A stretch of 64,000 nt of DNA from Podocnemis expansa (taxonomy: Eukaryota; Chordata; Testudines; Podocnemididae): NCBI GenBank assembly GCA_007922195.1, contig ML682005.1, forward strand, positions 35,094,517 through 35,158,516, read 5' to 3'. Numbering within the stretch: the stretch's first letter is position 1; each line of letters opens with the position of its first letter. The position numbers and the translations under genes are program-made. The notes under the pieces are model-generated. The model did no database searches and had not been told where the DNA came from. It saw only the letters and a program-made list of their open reading frames with translations. Of the stretch, positions 1 to 10,917 are shown one piece after another.

Positions 1-1614
1 AATACTTCTTTATGTCACACAATACCATATTCTAAGGTAGATGAAGGAATGTAGGCTGCTTCTCTTGATTCTTTCTAAGCTCAGGCACTAAAATCCTAAA
101 TTAACATGCAGGTCAGGGTAGCGAATAGGCGGACTGTGTGTCAACTCCAGACTGCCAGACGCTTTTCAGTGAACCATGAAAGCTGAAGTGGCTGCTGGGC
201 TGGCCTGTGGGAATTGCAGTGTCCGTCCTAGCACTGGTTATGAAGCCTCAGTCCGACCAGCAGCAGCACAGGGATGGAAGGAGGGGATGGTTTGACATTT
301 GTTGAGGGAGGACTTCTCCACGCATACTCCACAAACAGCCTAATGGGTCTCTGCTATGACCTGCCACTCCAGTCAAGGAGTGATAGGATGTGATGTGTAC
401 TCTCTGCAGCCCAGTCAGAGAGCAGTCTGGGCACCAAATACATGCAGCAGAGCCAGCTGGATCATGACGCTGAGACGTGGAATGTGGGTTCTGTGGGGCA
501 ACCTAGCTGATCAGTGCCTGCTGGGATCTTGCAGCATCTGCTTTTGCTAGCCACTATGCATTAGCATGTCTCAGCTCCTCTGAGACCCCATCTCTGCCTG
601 ATGCCCCAGGAACAATCTCTAGAACTTTCCACCCTGGTCTCATGTTCACCCTACACCCCATCCTTCACAGAAAGTTCCCTGAGCCTTTTCCAGGCTTTTT
701 CCTTCGTCATCTGGTCTCTTTCCCTCTCCAGTCCATTTCGAGTCTTTTGCTTCTGCCACATCCTGGTCTCTGACCATCTCCATTGGGCTGGTATCTGGAG
801 CCTCCACTCCTCCTCACTATGCAGTCTCTTTCCTGTCCTCAAAGGAGCACTGCACTGCTAGCTGGATCATAGTCCAATGGCTTCACTTCTTGGCTCTGAG
901 CTCAAAAGTTCTCTGTCTCTCACACACACAAAACACACACACACACCTGCCCTCCGGGGCCGCTTGTGAGACTACTGCTCAGGCAGTCACCATTGCCAGC
1001 TATGGGGCCACTCCAGCAGCAGCCAGTATGGCTGGACCGAGAGCTGTCCAAGGGACTGCAACTGTGGAAGTCACAGAGATCACAAAGTCCTAGAATCAGT
1101 GACTTCTATGACCTCCATGACAAATGCACAGCCTTAGATATAGGCCATTCACACTGCACTTAAAGTAATTCAGAACTGATAGTGTATGAAAGAAACATTG
1201 TTCTTCTCCTGGCCTTGTTGAAGTGGAAAACTTATGAGTAATTTTATGTCTGCACTTGATAAGTGACTGTGATTCATGTTTTATTAGACAAAAATTATTT
1301 AAATCATAAAAAGCCTATGGTTATAATCTGCTTATTTTGAAAATGAAGTTGGCTCATTGCAAATTGTTTAAATATAGTATTATGTAAGTATGTGTAAAAG
1401 CTTTATTAGTCTTACAAAATGGGCATTTATATCCATATTACTTTTCAGTTTCATGTCATGCTAATGGATATACAGTGCATAATAAAAATCTTATCGTGTA
1501 GGTATTCAAATACCATTTAAAATTTCAGTGTCAAGATGGAAATGAATAGCGGACTTGAAAAGGACTACGACATAGTACCTGTAAGTCTAAAGCCACAGGG
1601 ATAGATACCAAAGA
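1..1614. other. Non-coding stretch, no gene seen
   Basis: Only short open frames without recognisable domains occur here. A (CA)-rich run lies near 923-947. I see no exon-like, RNA-gene or clear transposon signature. Confidence 0.6.
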
Positions 1615-2001
1615 CAGTGGTTTCCAGCCTTTTCAGTAACATAGCACACTTCTAGAGGACAAACAATTCCGTGGCACAACCACTTGGTTTTCAGCATAAT
1701 GCATACAACAGGCTAAAGAAGGATCAAATGTATTAATGTTTCAAATCCATGTGAAAAAATACACATCATCTCAAATTTGCCCTTTTGTCACTTGCATTTA
1801 GAATGTTCACATTTTAGAATTGAAGGACTGATACTTCACTTCAAATTAGATGATGAATTTTCATGAGTTTTATGAGTTGTCATTTTGGTTGGATAGAGTA
1901 TTGAGATTGATTTTTATTACCTTTGTATAAAATTTCACTGCCTACTTGGACAGTTCTCATGGCACCCCAGTGTGCCCCAGCACACTGGTTGAAAGCCACA
2001 G
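1615..2001. repeat. hAT-like MITE (diverged)
   Basis: The left end reads CAGTGGTTTCCAGCC. The right end, reverse-complemented, reads CTGTGGCTTTCAACC, so the block has terminal inverted repeats of the CAGTGGTT type typical of non-autonomous hAT (Charlie-like) elements. No transposase is present. The 8 bases on each side match poorly, so the target duplication has decayed. A family member with similar ends and an exact 8-bp duplication lies at 57957-58354. Confidence 0.55.
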
Positions 2002-2965
2002 GCTTAAGATGAGGCAGTAAGGGAAAGATGTGTAACTGGATATGTTTTGAAGAGAAAATATAATAAAGATTGTTTTTTGCACTAGTAGCTAAAGTGCTTA
2101 CCATAATTGTGCACCCAAGTTATGTTACAACATATGCAAATAAGCAATTAAACACAACTGACCACTGGTATATGCAACTGCACTAATTAGGTGCACAAAT
2201 TACTCATGCAGTTATAAAATACAGCCCTGAATAAGTAGCTTGTCTGAAATGTCACAGGTTACAAGACTGGCAAGCTCTCTGTCTCCATTCATTCTCTTCA
2301 GCATCTCCATTTCTTGCACACTGTTGTCTCATCAAGACTCTCTTTCTATCCATTTGCTGTTTACCAGTTCTTGCGTCCTGAGTTAATGAAATTGCACCAG
2401 AAGAAACCTCTTACATAGTTCACTGTACTATAATATCAGAAGACCATCAGTGATTTAGGGGATAATGAGGTCATACAATCAAAAAGGTACAGACAAAAGT
2501 AGGGTAGTAGGTGGTTAGAGAGAGCCTGGTCCTCCACCCCTGAGAGAGGAACAGGATGTGATGAAGCTGAGAGCTTAATAAACCTAGGAATGTCCTGATT
2601 AAGTTCTCCAGCTGCTGCTTATGTCCTCATACTACGAGGGTCAGAAATGAGTGGATCTAGAAAAGAAAAGAAAAGAAAAGAAAACTGCCAGAATGTGGTG
2701 AGCAGGTGGGACTGGGAACTCAGAATGGACAACTGTAGAAGCTGCTGCAGGAAGGAGAAACAGCCCTGTTTGAGCACTGCAATGAAGCCCAAAGCACAAA
2801 TGACTTGGTTAGAAAAGTTTAATTTTAGCCATTTAGGTAGTTTGCATTACTGGATTCATAGGTTTGAGTGACTCTAGGTAGCTTCCAGTTTAACAGGAAT
2901 ACCAAGTGAATGCTGTGTGCAGAGTAGTTCTAACCATGTTCATCTTAGAATATTAGAGATCCAAG
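2002..2965. other. Non-coding stretch with an (AAAAG)n run
   Basis: No gene seen. A short (AAAAG)n simple repeat lies around 2659-2682. Confidence 0.55.
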
Positions 2966-3060
2966 CTGGTCAGATAATATCATTTATTGGACCAACTTCT
3001 GTTGATGAGAGAAAAGCCTTGGAGCCTCACAGAGGTCTTCTTCAGGTCTGGGAAAGGTAC
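2966..3060 (-). repeat. Old PLE-like 3' end fragment
   Basis: Read on the minus strand, this begins with a CTGAAGA core, followed by an imperfect stem (AGACCTC with GAGGCTC) and a degenerate GAAA-like position, then a tail containing CCAATAAA. The layout resembles the hammerhead-like 3' regions of the Penelope-like copies elsewhere in the window but is more diverged. The family call is inferred from layout. Confidence 0.4.
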
Positions 3061-3530
3061 ACCAAACATCACAGGAAAAAAAAAAGGCAAGGTGGAACAG
3101 ATTGTTTAGAATAGTTATCACTTACAAGGAAGGTGGGGTGAAACCCCTTGAGGAAAGGGATGTAAGGACCATGGTGTCCCAGGATCATTGGACTATAGTT
3201 TGGGTGAACTCTATCACTCTGCCTAAAGTGAATTAAAGTATGACCTAGCCAGAGGTCCAGCTGTAGAAAGAGAAATCACTGCAGCAACAGAATGAACGTC
3301 AGAAGGATTCATCATATAGGTAGAGAGTCACTGCCCCCTGCCAGGCCATGAGGAGATGCAACTGCAGTGAGTGGACACTGTTACAATACCCTACTTCTAA
3401 CTGAGGATGAAAAGAAAGAATACTCCAAAATGAAATAGGCTTTTGGCTCATATCTCATAGGCAGACAGAATATTTAACTAATAATTAATTGACTAATTAA
3501 CTATTTAAATATTTAAACACTTGAGGGCTT
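3061..3530. other. Non-coding stretch, no gene seen
   Basis: A T-rich and A-rich spacer with no recognisable coding or repeat structure. Confidence 0.5.
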
Positions 3531-3545
3531 TTTGGTGGCAGCCAA

Positions 3546-3590
3546 CTGCCAGTTACGCAAGAAACGTAAAATTCCTTGCGTAACTGGCAG
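3546..3590. repeat. Perfect 16-bp inverted repeat (hairpin)
   Basis: CTGCCAGTTACGCAAG at 3546-3561 is exactly complementary to 3575-3590, with a 13-nt loop. Imperfectly matching GGTGGC and GCCACC flank it near 3534 and 3602, suggesting the centre of a larger TIR or MITE fold. A GC-richer block continues to about 3790. The class is unknown. Confidence 0.75.
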
Positions 3591-3799
3591 GGACTTTGTA
3601 AGCCACCAGTACACATCAGGTAAAATCCAAGTACAAGTCCCTTGTGATCGGCTTTCCCCAACATTCCCTGGCCCCCAGAACTTCTGAAGCCAACTTCTGA
3701 GAGCGGTGCAGTGAGTTCAGACTCACGGCAAGGTGCTCCCGGAACGCCGAGCTGACAGCAGTGGATTTGCCACCATCAATCTAGACATACCCTGAGTGT

Positions 3800-5484
3800 G
3801 CCAAGAGCAAGGGGATATAGCTGAAACTTATTACTGCCATTCATAGTGTTGCTAAATATTGTGAATACAGAATGTCAAAAGTAGAACTGATAAGAGACAG
3901 GATAGCTGTTTGCAAAAGAGATGCAAAATTATCAGCACACTTTCAGTTAGACACAGATCTCACAACAAACTGATTTACACGTTGGCAACATAGGGAGACT
4001 GCAACAGACAATATTAACACTCTAAAAAAAACCACAAATGTGAAAGGAACAGTCAGAATAAGTTTAAGAACATTTCAAGTTTGTTCCATGTCCTATACCA
4101 TACAGATGCAGCATTGGAATATGGCAGAGACAAAAATGAACATAGTAAGTGCCTAGATGCAATTCTGACATGCTTCCCACAAGCCAGCCTCACTCTGAGC
4201 GTGAAATGTGAATTGGGAGAGCCTTTCAACCACTGTGCTCCAGGTTATGTCTAACTTCACTTTGTGGGCTAACCATCAGGTGCACTGTAATCTGAGTGCC
4301 TTTATGTTATTCCTCTGTGATATTCAGCCTAACACTGGCTAATGATAGGAATTTCAGATCCTCTCCACCCAAAGGTACATTGCACACCAACTTAACAGTT
4401 TTCCACACATCGCTTCAGATGACTTACAATAAAACAAAGAATAGATGTATTTAAGAAAGACTAAAGATATAACTCAAAGTGAGAGAAAGTGGGGGAAGCA
4501 AATGGTTATAACACAAGAACCTGAGTCTTTTATCATAAAATAGACCAAAAATCTGATTTCCCATATAATAGATTTTCCCTCCAAAGGTCAATCTGTTGCA
4601 GAGTTGGATGGTGTCACAAGAACCAAATGTTTATGAACACCCCCCTACTTCTTAAGGAGTTTCCTCAGTGTACTTATACCGTGCACTGTTTTTTCTCCTG
4701 ATTTACAGCCAGGACATAATCTCCTGCCTGCTATTGTGTTCTTGTTTTACTCCTTTTCAAGTTAATTTGATCATTTGTAATTGTTTTAGATAGTTTTCCA
4801 TTGCCTGTATGGGATGTGGCAAGAATAAACAATGAAGCCTTGCATTACCTCACCAACTGACCAGAGGGGGGGTAACAGCTTCCACTTGCTTGAATGGGTC
4901 ATCACTGAGAAGCATTTCCTGTGGTGACTAATTTGTACTTCATATTCATAAGGCATACTTTCAATATAAATACATTATTTCCTAAATATTGTCAGTAAAT
5001 ATATCTTGTAACGATAAATCTTAAAACGTTATGAGCTTTCTGCAGATGCCTTATATGTTACTCTTTATGTCAGACATATAGAATGAATTTTGTCAGGTCT
5101 GAGGAAAGAGACATTTACAAAGAACCTAGACTCTTTGCCAAGAGGTTTCTGTGTCATATCAAGACAAATCACTTTGGAAAATTCTTACCAAATTTAGCTC
5201 TTCTAACAAAATCCACAAGAGCTCTTCTTATGGTCATAGGAGGTGGACCTGAGGAGTACAAGAAAACACGTTTATAAAGGAAATGCTGACATCTCTGTGA
5301 TGCTGACAGACCAGGTGCCAGCTCATATCAAGGCCCCATGCCTCATTGAACACTGACAAATGCATAGCTGGAAACCAGTCTGATTCACTTGTGTGTTAGT
5401 ATTGTTAAGACAGATATGAGAGTTATAAGCTTGTATTTGCTGTTCAGACCTTATGAATAGTTTGTAGGATACTGCATGTATTAT
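3800..5484. other. Non-coding stretch, no gene seen
   Basis: Diverged sequence with no convincing exon, transposase or RNA gene. The longest open frame (5083-5277) has no domain I recognise. Confidence 0.55.
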
Positions 5485-5715
5485 TAAAAAAAAAAGGAGT
5501 CCTGTGGCACTTAAAGACTAACAAATTTATTTATTTATTTATTTATTTGTTTAGGCATGCATGCATGCATGCTTTGACGATGAGGGAACTTATGGAGTGG
5601 GAGGAAATACATGAAGGGCGGTGTAAGTCATGGAAACAGGTCACACCGTAACAGCAAATCAAAGCAGTTGTAAAGATTCAAACTCTGGAGAACAGCATGC
5701 ATCTATTATGTATCT
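5485..5715 (-). repeat. Penelope-like element 3' fragment
   Basis: Read on the minus strand, the block ends with the tail seen in the other copies (TTAGTCTTTAAGTGCC followed by ACAGGACTCC). It also shares the 3' untranslated sequence found next to the endonuclease relic at 8190-8430. The hammerhead region is replaced by TTTA and GCAT tandem repeats. No coding sequence remains. Confidence 0.65.
5526..5572. repeat. (TTTA)n and (GCAT)n simple repeats
   Basis: A run of TTTA units is followed by GCATGCATGCATGC. They lie inside the PLE fragment where sister copies carry the hammerhead-like stem, so they probably expanded within the element. Confidence 0.85.
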
Positions 5716-6551
5716 GTACCCCATTTTATACAGCAATAGCAAATGTTTGCATTTCAAACCTCAGTAATTGTGTAATTCAAACAGGAAGGAAACCTCTAAT
5801 ACAAATTTTGGCTACCTACAGAATGTGTTAGATCTTGCCCAGCAAGAAAGTCTTTGAAATTAGATGACCAGTTATGAAACATCAGAAGACTTTGCAAATT
5901 AAATTACTCTCTCCCCCCATGAAAAGGAGGCCTATGCATAAACTCATCCCATAAGATTGGACTCTACGGAGTAAGGGATAAAAATCCCTGACAAGAAGAA
6001 ATCTGGTTCTTTTTGCTGCTTGGACTCCAAAGGGACTAGAGTCATCAAGCATAAACAAAATGCCCCCAACTGTTTGCCTGGTTTAGCCATACAGGACATA
6101 TGACATTCGCTTATTATAGCTATTTCTATTATCTTTACAAATTTAAGAATTTAACTCATTTATGTGTTTATCTGCTTTAACCCTCTAAATAACTCTTATT
6201 TCCTTTTCCTAGTTAATAAATCTTTAGTTAGTTTATTACAGGATTGGCTAGAAGCATGGTCTTTGGTGTGAGATCTAAACCCTTAGTGTTAAGTGACTAG
6301 CCCTTTGGGAATGAGAGTAACCTGAATGTTGTCATGATTTTTGGTATGAAGGACCATTTATCACAGAGGTAGGATTGCTTAAGATGGTTTTATAAATCAG
6401 AATGCCCAAGAGGATAACCTGTGTCTCCATGGTAAGTCTTTTGTACTGCTTTAGGAGTTTACACTTGTCACTGGGTTAGTGAAATCTAATTACAGAATAT
6501 TAAACTATTTTAGGGTTTGTGCCCTGTTCCCAGACAATCTGCCCTCAGGTT

Positions 6552-6748
6552 CCAAAGGGGCAGCTGTGTTAGTCTAGTAAAGCAAAAAAAAGCAAGGAGT
6601 CTTGCGGCACTTAAAGACTAGCAGATTTATTTATTGCATGAGGTTTCGTGGGAGCATGTCCCTGACGAAGTGGGATATTCTCCCACGAAAGCTTGTGCGA
6701 TAAATAAATCTGTTAGTCTTTAAGTGCCACAAGACTCCATGCTTTTTT
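6552..6748. mobile_element. Palindromic Penelope-like insertion with 12-bp TSD
   Basis: Two copies of the PLE 3' region lie in opposite orientation. The left arm runs on the minus strand and ends in the full tail (starting CCAAAGGGGCAGC on the plus strand). The right arm runs on the plus strand and stops at the T-run of the tail. They meet at the hammerhead-like motif near 6650-6690. TGCCCTCAGGTT at 6540-6551 recurs exactly at 6749-6760, so the whole palindrome integrated as one unit. No protein is encoded. Confidence 0.8.
6662..6690 (+). ncRNA. Hammerhead-ribozyme-like motif of PLE
   Basis: CTGACGA (6662-6668), one extra A, then stem GTGGGA (6670-6675) pairing perfectly with TCCCAC (6681-6686) across a 5-nt loop, then GAAA (6687-6690). 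This matches the CUGANGA / stem II / GAAA order of hammerhead ribozymes, which are reported in the repeats of Penelope-like elements. The extra A before stem II and the lack of a clear stem III make self-cleavage uncertain. Confidence 0.5.
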
Positions 6749-6800
6749 TGCCCTCAGGTTGGCACTCATACTCATGAGCTATTTCAGACGGCATGCCAAT

Positions 6801-7450
6801 CTTCACATGTTTTGTCATGATATTCATTGAATTATCCAACAACAGTAGCATCAGATACATTTTGATATGGGTTAAAAGCAGTGCAACCTGATGTTTCATA
6901 TCAAGAAGTCTCACAGATAGTATGCTTGAGTAGAAAAGTCAGTTTGGACTGTGAATGGCTCAGTGCCTATCTGGTTGGTTTGCATTTTAACATACACACA
7001 AACTAAAGCCCTTAGTAGTATTATGGGATTCAAAACAATTAGATGACCTTCCACATCAGATTCAAAGATTTCAACCAAGGTCAATATAATTTTCTTTCAA
7101 CACAACACCCTCATAGCATCAGACACTATTTAATACTCAAAATAAACAGCTACCAACAGAAGAAGGAAAGACTTTAAAGAAAGATGTCAGTCTATATATT
7201 TCTGACATTTTAATTTACCTCAGTATTGGTTTTTATTCAGTCAGAAGGAAGCCTAGCATCTAATTTGATTTAGATGCTCACAGCATCATTGTTACATAAG
7301 CAATGATGGATGAGGAAGAGATGTATTGAATTACAACTTTGTAATTAGTAGATGTTGATGTTGTTTATGATATTGTGAATACTCTGAAATCAAATTACAC
7401 TGATAGTGATCAACCTTCTCATTTTCTGTGCCAATTATGTTTTCTTAATA
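6801..7450. other. Non-coding stretch, no gene seen
   Basis: AT-rich sequence with no recognisable feature. Confidence 0.5.
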
Positions 7451-7454
7451 CACA

Positions 7455-7520
7455 CAGGGCCAGCCCTAGACCAAATGACACCCGAGGAGATGAGAGTGTT
7501 TGCTGCCACCTTCCCCTCCT
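7455..7520 (+). repeat. Fragment of a CAGGGCC-type hAT MITE
   Basis: Starts CAGGGCCAGCCCTAG, the same end as the hAT elements at 57859 and 43190, then fades into a C-rich run. No right end is visible, so this is a truncated copy. Confidence 0.4.
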
Positions 7521-7524
7521 CCTC

Positions 7525-8189
7525 CAATTAATTAAACTTCTGAATACTTTATTATTGCATTTTATCCCATTTCATGACTTTGATGCAAGATTTGCATGCA
7601 TGATTTATCCCTATCATAGAAGACAATAAATGTGCATGCTAGAATCTGTAAATCTGTATTTATTCATGCCAAATAAGCAAATAAAAATTCATTTCCTCTA
7701 AGTTTATAGATATGTTTTAATTTTAAGAATAAATGAAATATAGTAAAATTAGGAAATTGAATTGCACACCAATATTGAGTGAACCTGTATTAAACAACAT
7801 TTTAGTAGGTATAACCTTAACATGTTGTCTTCTAGTCCTTTAATTCAAAAATCCTTTTTCTCACCTTTGTTCTTGTGAACTAGAGCACAGAATTAGAGAG
7901 ATCCAAAATCTGCCAATGGCATTTTCAAGTAATAAAATAGCAAGCAATATCAGTCTTTTGTCATCTATTATCAATCAAAGGTAAGTTTTAATGAGCCTGA
8001 GTTTCAAAAAGCTGCACTCACCATTCATGACTGACTGGCAGCAAAAGCACAATCCTCAAAGCCACATTATGAAGAGTGTCCTTTAGCTCTGCATCTTGAA
8101 TAAATTGGAGAACTTGGAGTGGAAAGGGAATCCCATATGGGAAATTGTGACAGATGTTGTGCAATTCACAACAGAGGTCATCATTGGTA
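7525..8189. other. Non-coding stretch, no gene seen
   Basis: AT-rich sequence with no recognisable feature. Confidence 0.5.
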
Positions 8190-8910
8190 AAACAAGCAAG
8201 GAGTCCTGTGGCACTTAAAGACTAACAAATTTATATTTTATGTGAGCCTTCATGGGAGAAAAATCCCACTTCGAAGATGGGGGAATTTACAGAAAGGGAG
8301 GAAATAAATGCAGGGAAGGGTAAGTCATGGGATCAGGTCACACTATAACAGGAAATCAAAGCAGTTGTTAAGATTCAAACACTGGGAAACAGCACATAGA
8401 TGAGGATGAGGCCCAATCATCTGTTGTAATGGGAAAAGAAGCCATAGTCACAATTTAATACTGCTTTCACATAGTCTAATTTGCATATCAATTCCAATTC
8501 TGCGGTTACTCTTTGAAGTTCTGATGTGTTACCTATTTGCTTGAGCACCACTATTAGCAAATCATCAGCAGAGTGATTAAGGAGATTGAAGTGCTCAGCT
8601 ACTGGTTTTTGAATGTTGTAATTTCTGATGTCAGTTTTGTGCCCTTTATTCTTTTGCACAGATTGTCCTATTTGTCCAATGTATAAGGTTTGGGGGCATT
8701 TCTGGCTCATGATGGTATCAATCACATTTGTGGATAAGCAAGTGAATAGCCCTTGATGGAGTAGCTAGCTTGACTACGTAGGTCCTATCATGGTGTCTTT
8801 TGTGCAGATATGTGGGCAAGTTGGCAATGTATATGGTGAAGGTCCATATAGCTGGCCAAGAATGTTTTCTTGTCCACCAGCACCTCACTAAGTTCAGGCA
8901 ATTCATATCT
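8190..8910 (-). mobile_element. Penelope-like element, 5'-truncated
   Basis: On the minus strand the block runs from the linker upstream of the endonuclease, through a GIY-YIG domain, into the 3' untranslated region and the AGTCCTTG-type tail. The hammerhead-like motif is weakly visible near 8254-8278. The reverse transcriptase part is missing. Its upstream end merges with the hAT relic at about 8910. Confidence 0.65.
8417..8725 (-). pseudogene. PLE GIY-YIG endonuclease relic
   Basis: About 102 residues. CPQTLYIGQ near the N-terminus is the Y-x-G core of a GIY-YIG nuclease as found at the C-terminus of Penelope-like retrotransposon proteins. It is followed by HKTDI, VAEHFNLLNHS and ELELICKLDYV, shared with the second copy at 53640-53936. 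In active elements this domain nicks the target DNA for reverse transcription. The basic position expected after GQSV is changed, the upstream linker (8718-8960) is in another frame, and no reverse transcriptase remains, so the copy is dead. The family call comes from motif order, not a search. Confidence 0.65.
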
Positions 8911-9063
8911 TTTTGTAGTGCTTCATTTATCCAAACTTTTTTTTTTTTTAATGCACTCAAGAAGTGTCAAGAAGGGAGCAAAAAAGGCCCTTCTTGAATT
9001 TTTTTCCCAAGCTTCCCATCACTTCATCTCTGCCCTCATAACAGAGCTGACTCTTCTGCTGAT
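8911..9063 (-). pseudogene. hAT (ZMYM1-like/DUF4371) transposase relic, downstream part
   Basis: Minus-strand translation from the DIRS edge gives a segment with CYEGRDEVMGSL and then a stretch of the kind that follows the central domain in TTF/ZMYM1-like hAT transposases. It continues the relic at 14846-15720 on the other side of the DIRS element; the frames connect when the DIRS is ignored. Stops and frameshifts follow within about 40 codons. The boundary with the PLE near 8910 is approximate. Confidence 0.5.
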
Positions 9064-9293
9064 AAATGGAGGTTACTCACCTTCGTGCAGTAGCCGAAGT
9101 TCTTCGAGATGCGTGCTCCCGACATGCTCCACTCTGGGTGCGGACACCGCACCGCACCCTGGATCGGAGATTTGTAAGCAGTGGCTCACGCAGTGGGGAG
9201 AGGAGGCACTCACGGCATCCAGCGCTCCTTCCCGCCGCTGGTGACGTCAGCAGCCTGCTCTCCCCACAGCGGTCTCCTCAGTTCCTTTTCTAC
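9064..9293. repeat. DIRS left inverted terminal repeat
   Basis: Bases from about 9110 to 9293 are the reverse complement of about 14650-14831, with roughly two substitutions visible (for example CGCACC versus CGCGCC, and CACGCAG versus CAGGCAG). The outermost 69 bases are specific to this end and are copied in inverted form at 9353-9421. Confidence 0.9.
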
Positions 9294-9352
9294 GACGAAG
9301 ACTACCTACAGAGCAAAGGAGTAATTCAAAGTAGAGGGGAGGAGGGCGGGTA

Positions 9353-9460
9353 GTGGAGCATGTCGGGAGCACGCATCTCGAAGAACTTCGGCTACTGCAC
9401 GAAGGTGAGTAACCTCCATTTCTTCGACGAGCAGTGCTCCCGACTGCTCCACTCTGGGTG
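9353..9460. repeat. DIRS internal complementary region
   Basis: 9353-9421 is the exact reverse complement of the left end (9064-9132). 9422-9460 is the exact reverse complement of the right end (14803-14841). The two halves abut, so this 108-bp region is a template of the end-to-end circle junction. This is the diagnostic DIRS structure used to complete the ends during replication. Confidence 0.95.
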
Positions 9461-9465
9461 AGTAT

Positions 9466-10917
9466 CTAGCAGTTGTCCTGGCCGGAGGTGGGTACTTCGG
9501 GTTGTCCCAGTCGGACCGAGTTTAGGACCGCATGGCCGAGAGCCGTGTCCATGGAGGATAGTTGTTCTAAGGCGTAGTGCTTGGCGAATGTGTCCGTGGA
9601 GGACCAGGTTGCCGCTTGGCAGATAAGGTGGATTGGAACCTTCGTCAGGAAGGCTATGGAGGATGCCATTGATCTGGTGGAGTGTGACCGGATTGACACT
9701 GGTGGAGCTGACTGAGAGATGTCATAGGCGGTCCTGATAGTGGATGATATCCAGGTAGATAACCGCCGCTTTGAGATGGGTTGCCCCTGGGAACGTTCGA
9801 CAGTGGAAACGAATAAACGAGGTGTCTTTCTGAAAGATTTTGTGCGCTCGAGATAAAATGAGAGTGCTCGTCTGACGTCAAGGGTATGAAGTGCTCTTTG
9901 TTGCGATGTTGCATGCGGTTTAGGATAAAAGACTGGTAGGTTGATGGTTTGGTTCATATGGAAGGATGATGATACCTTAGGGATGAATTTCGGATGGGGA
10001 CGCAATGAGACTTTGTCCTTGTAAAAGATGGTGTATGGCGGGTGTGCCATAAGAGCAGCTATCTCTCCTACCCGTCGGGCTGATGTAATTGCCACTAAGA
10101 AGGCCACCTTCATGGACATATGCAACAAGGTAGCTGTGGCTAGTGGCTCAAAGGGAGGCCTGATCAACATTTTAAGTACCCTTGTGAGGTCCCATGGAAT
10201 GGCGGGTGGGCGGATTTGTGGGTAGAGGTTCTGTAGGCCGAGCATGAAGCGTTTAAAGGTAGGGTGAGCAAAGAGCGAATAGCCCTGTATTGGTTCATGA
10301 AATGTAGAGATGGCAGCGAGGTGTACTCTCACTGTATTCACTGAAACTTCTGTTTCTTTTAGGTCTACGAGATACTCCAGGACCAATGGAAGAGGAGCTG
10401 TGTCCGGTGTGATGGATCGTCGAGTACACCAGGCTGAAAAGCGCTTCCACTTCTGGAGGTAAGTGTTCCGTGTGGCGGGTTTTCTGCTATTCAACAGTAT
10501 ATGTCTGACCCTGTGAGAACATCGGGTTTCGAGGAAAGTGAACCATTGAGGTTCCATGCCGCTAGGTGTAATCGGTGCAGGTGAGTATGAAAACGGGTTC
10601 CGAGGCGTTGTGATAGGAGATCGGGAATGAGAGGAAGGGTGATGGGTTGCGTTGCCGACAATATGTGGAGAAGTGTGTACCATGGTTGGCGTGGCCATGT
10701 CGGTGCTATGAGGATTACGCAGGCCTTGTCCTGCTGAATCTTGTGGAGGATTCGTGGAATTAATGGAATTGGTGGAAAGGCATAGCAAAGTCTCGTGCCC
10801 CAGTGGACGAGGAAGGCATCGCCAGATGAGCCGTGGCCCTTTCCTGCTCTGGAGCAAAATTTGTGGCACTTCTTGTTCTCCTTGGTAGCGAACAGATCGA
10901 TCTCGGGGAGACCCCAT
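9466..10917 (-). CDS. DIRS tyrosine recombinase (YR)
   Basis: A 483-residue open frame. The recombinase proper starts near residue 125. An N-terminal SAM-like DNA-binding part (RNTYLQKWKRFSAWC, then VNTVRVHLAAIS) precedes the catalytic domain. Visible catalytic residues are Arg282 (in SARRVGEI), His412 and Arg415 (in HSTR), and the nucleophile Tyr448 (in FAKHY), giving the R-H-R-Y set. It should integrate the circular DNA intermediate, replacing the integrase of other LTR elements. The frame overlaps the RNase H frame by about 430 bases; the first 100 or so residues lie in that overlap and are low complexity, so the true start may be further in. The frame is uninterrupted. Confidence 0.9.
   Translation of the reverse strand: MGSPRDRSVRYQGEQEVPQILLQSRKGPRLIWRCLPRPLGHETLLCLSTNSINSTNPPQDSAGQGLRNPHSTDMATPTMVHTSPHIVGNATHHPSSHSRSPITTPRNPFSYSPAPITPSGMEPQWFTFLETRCSHRVRHILLNSRKPATRNTYLQKWKRFSAWCTRRSITPDTAPLPLVLEYLVDLKETEVSVNTVRVHLAAISTFHEPIQGYSLFAHPTFKRFMLGLQNLYPQIRPPAIPWDLTRVLKMLIRPPFEPLATATLLHMSMKVAFLVAITSARRVGEIAALMAHPPYTIFYKDKVSLRPHPKFIPKVSSSFHMNQTINLPVFYPKPHATSQQRALHTLDVRRALSFYLERTKSFRKTPRLFVSTVERSQGQPISKRRLSTWISSTIRTAYDISQSAPPVSIRSHSTRSMASSIAFLTKVPIHLICQAATWSSTDTFAKHYALEQLSSMDTALGHAVLNSVRLGQPEVPTSGQDNC

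Larger units (their letters stand above)
5860..6800 (+). repeat. LTR-like retroelement fragment split by a PLE insertion
   Basis: A non-coding block with a polyadenylation-like TTAATAAA near 6212. It continues on both sides of the 6552-6748 insertion, which has duplicated TGCCCTCAGGTT. The layout resembles a long terminal repeat in the plus orientation, but I cannot see a primer-binding site, a second LTR or clean TG/CA ends. Boundaries and class are uncertain. Confidence 0.35.
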
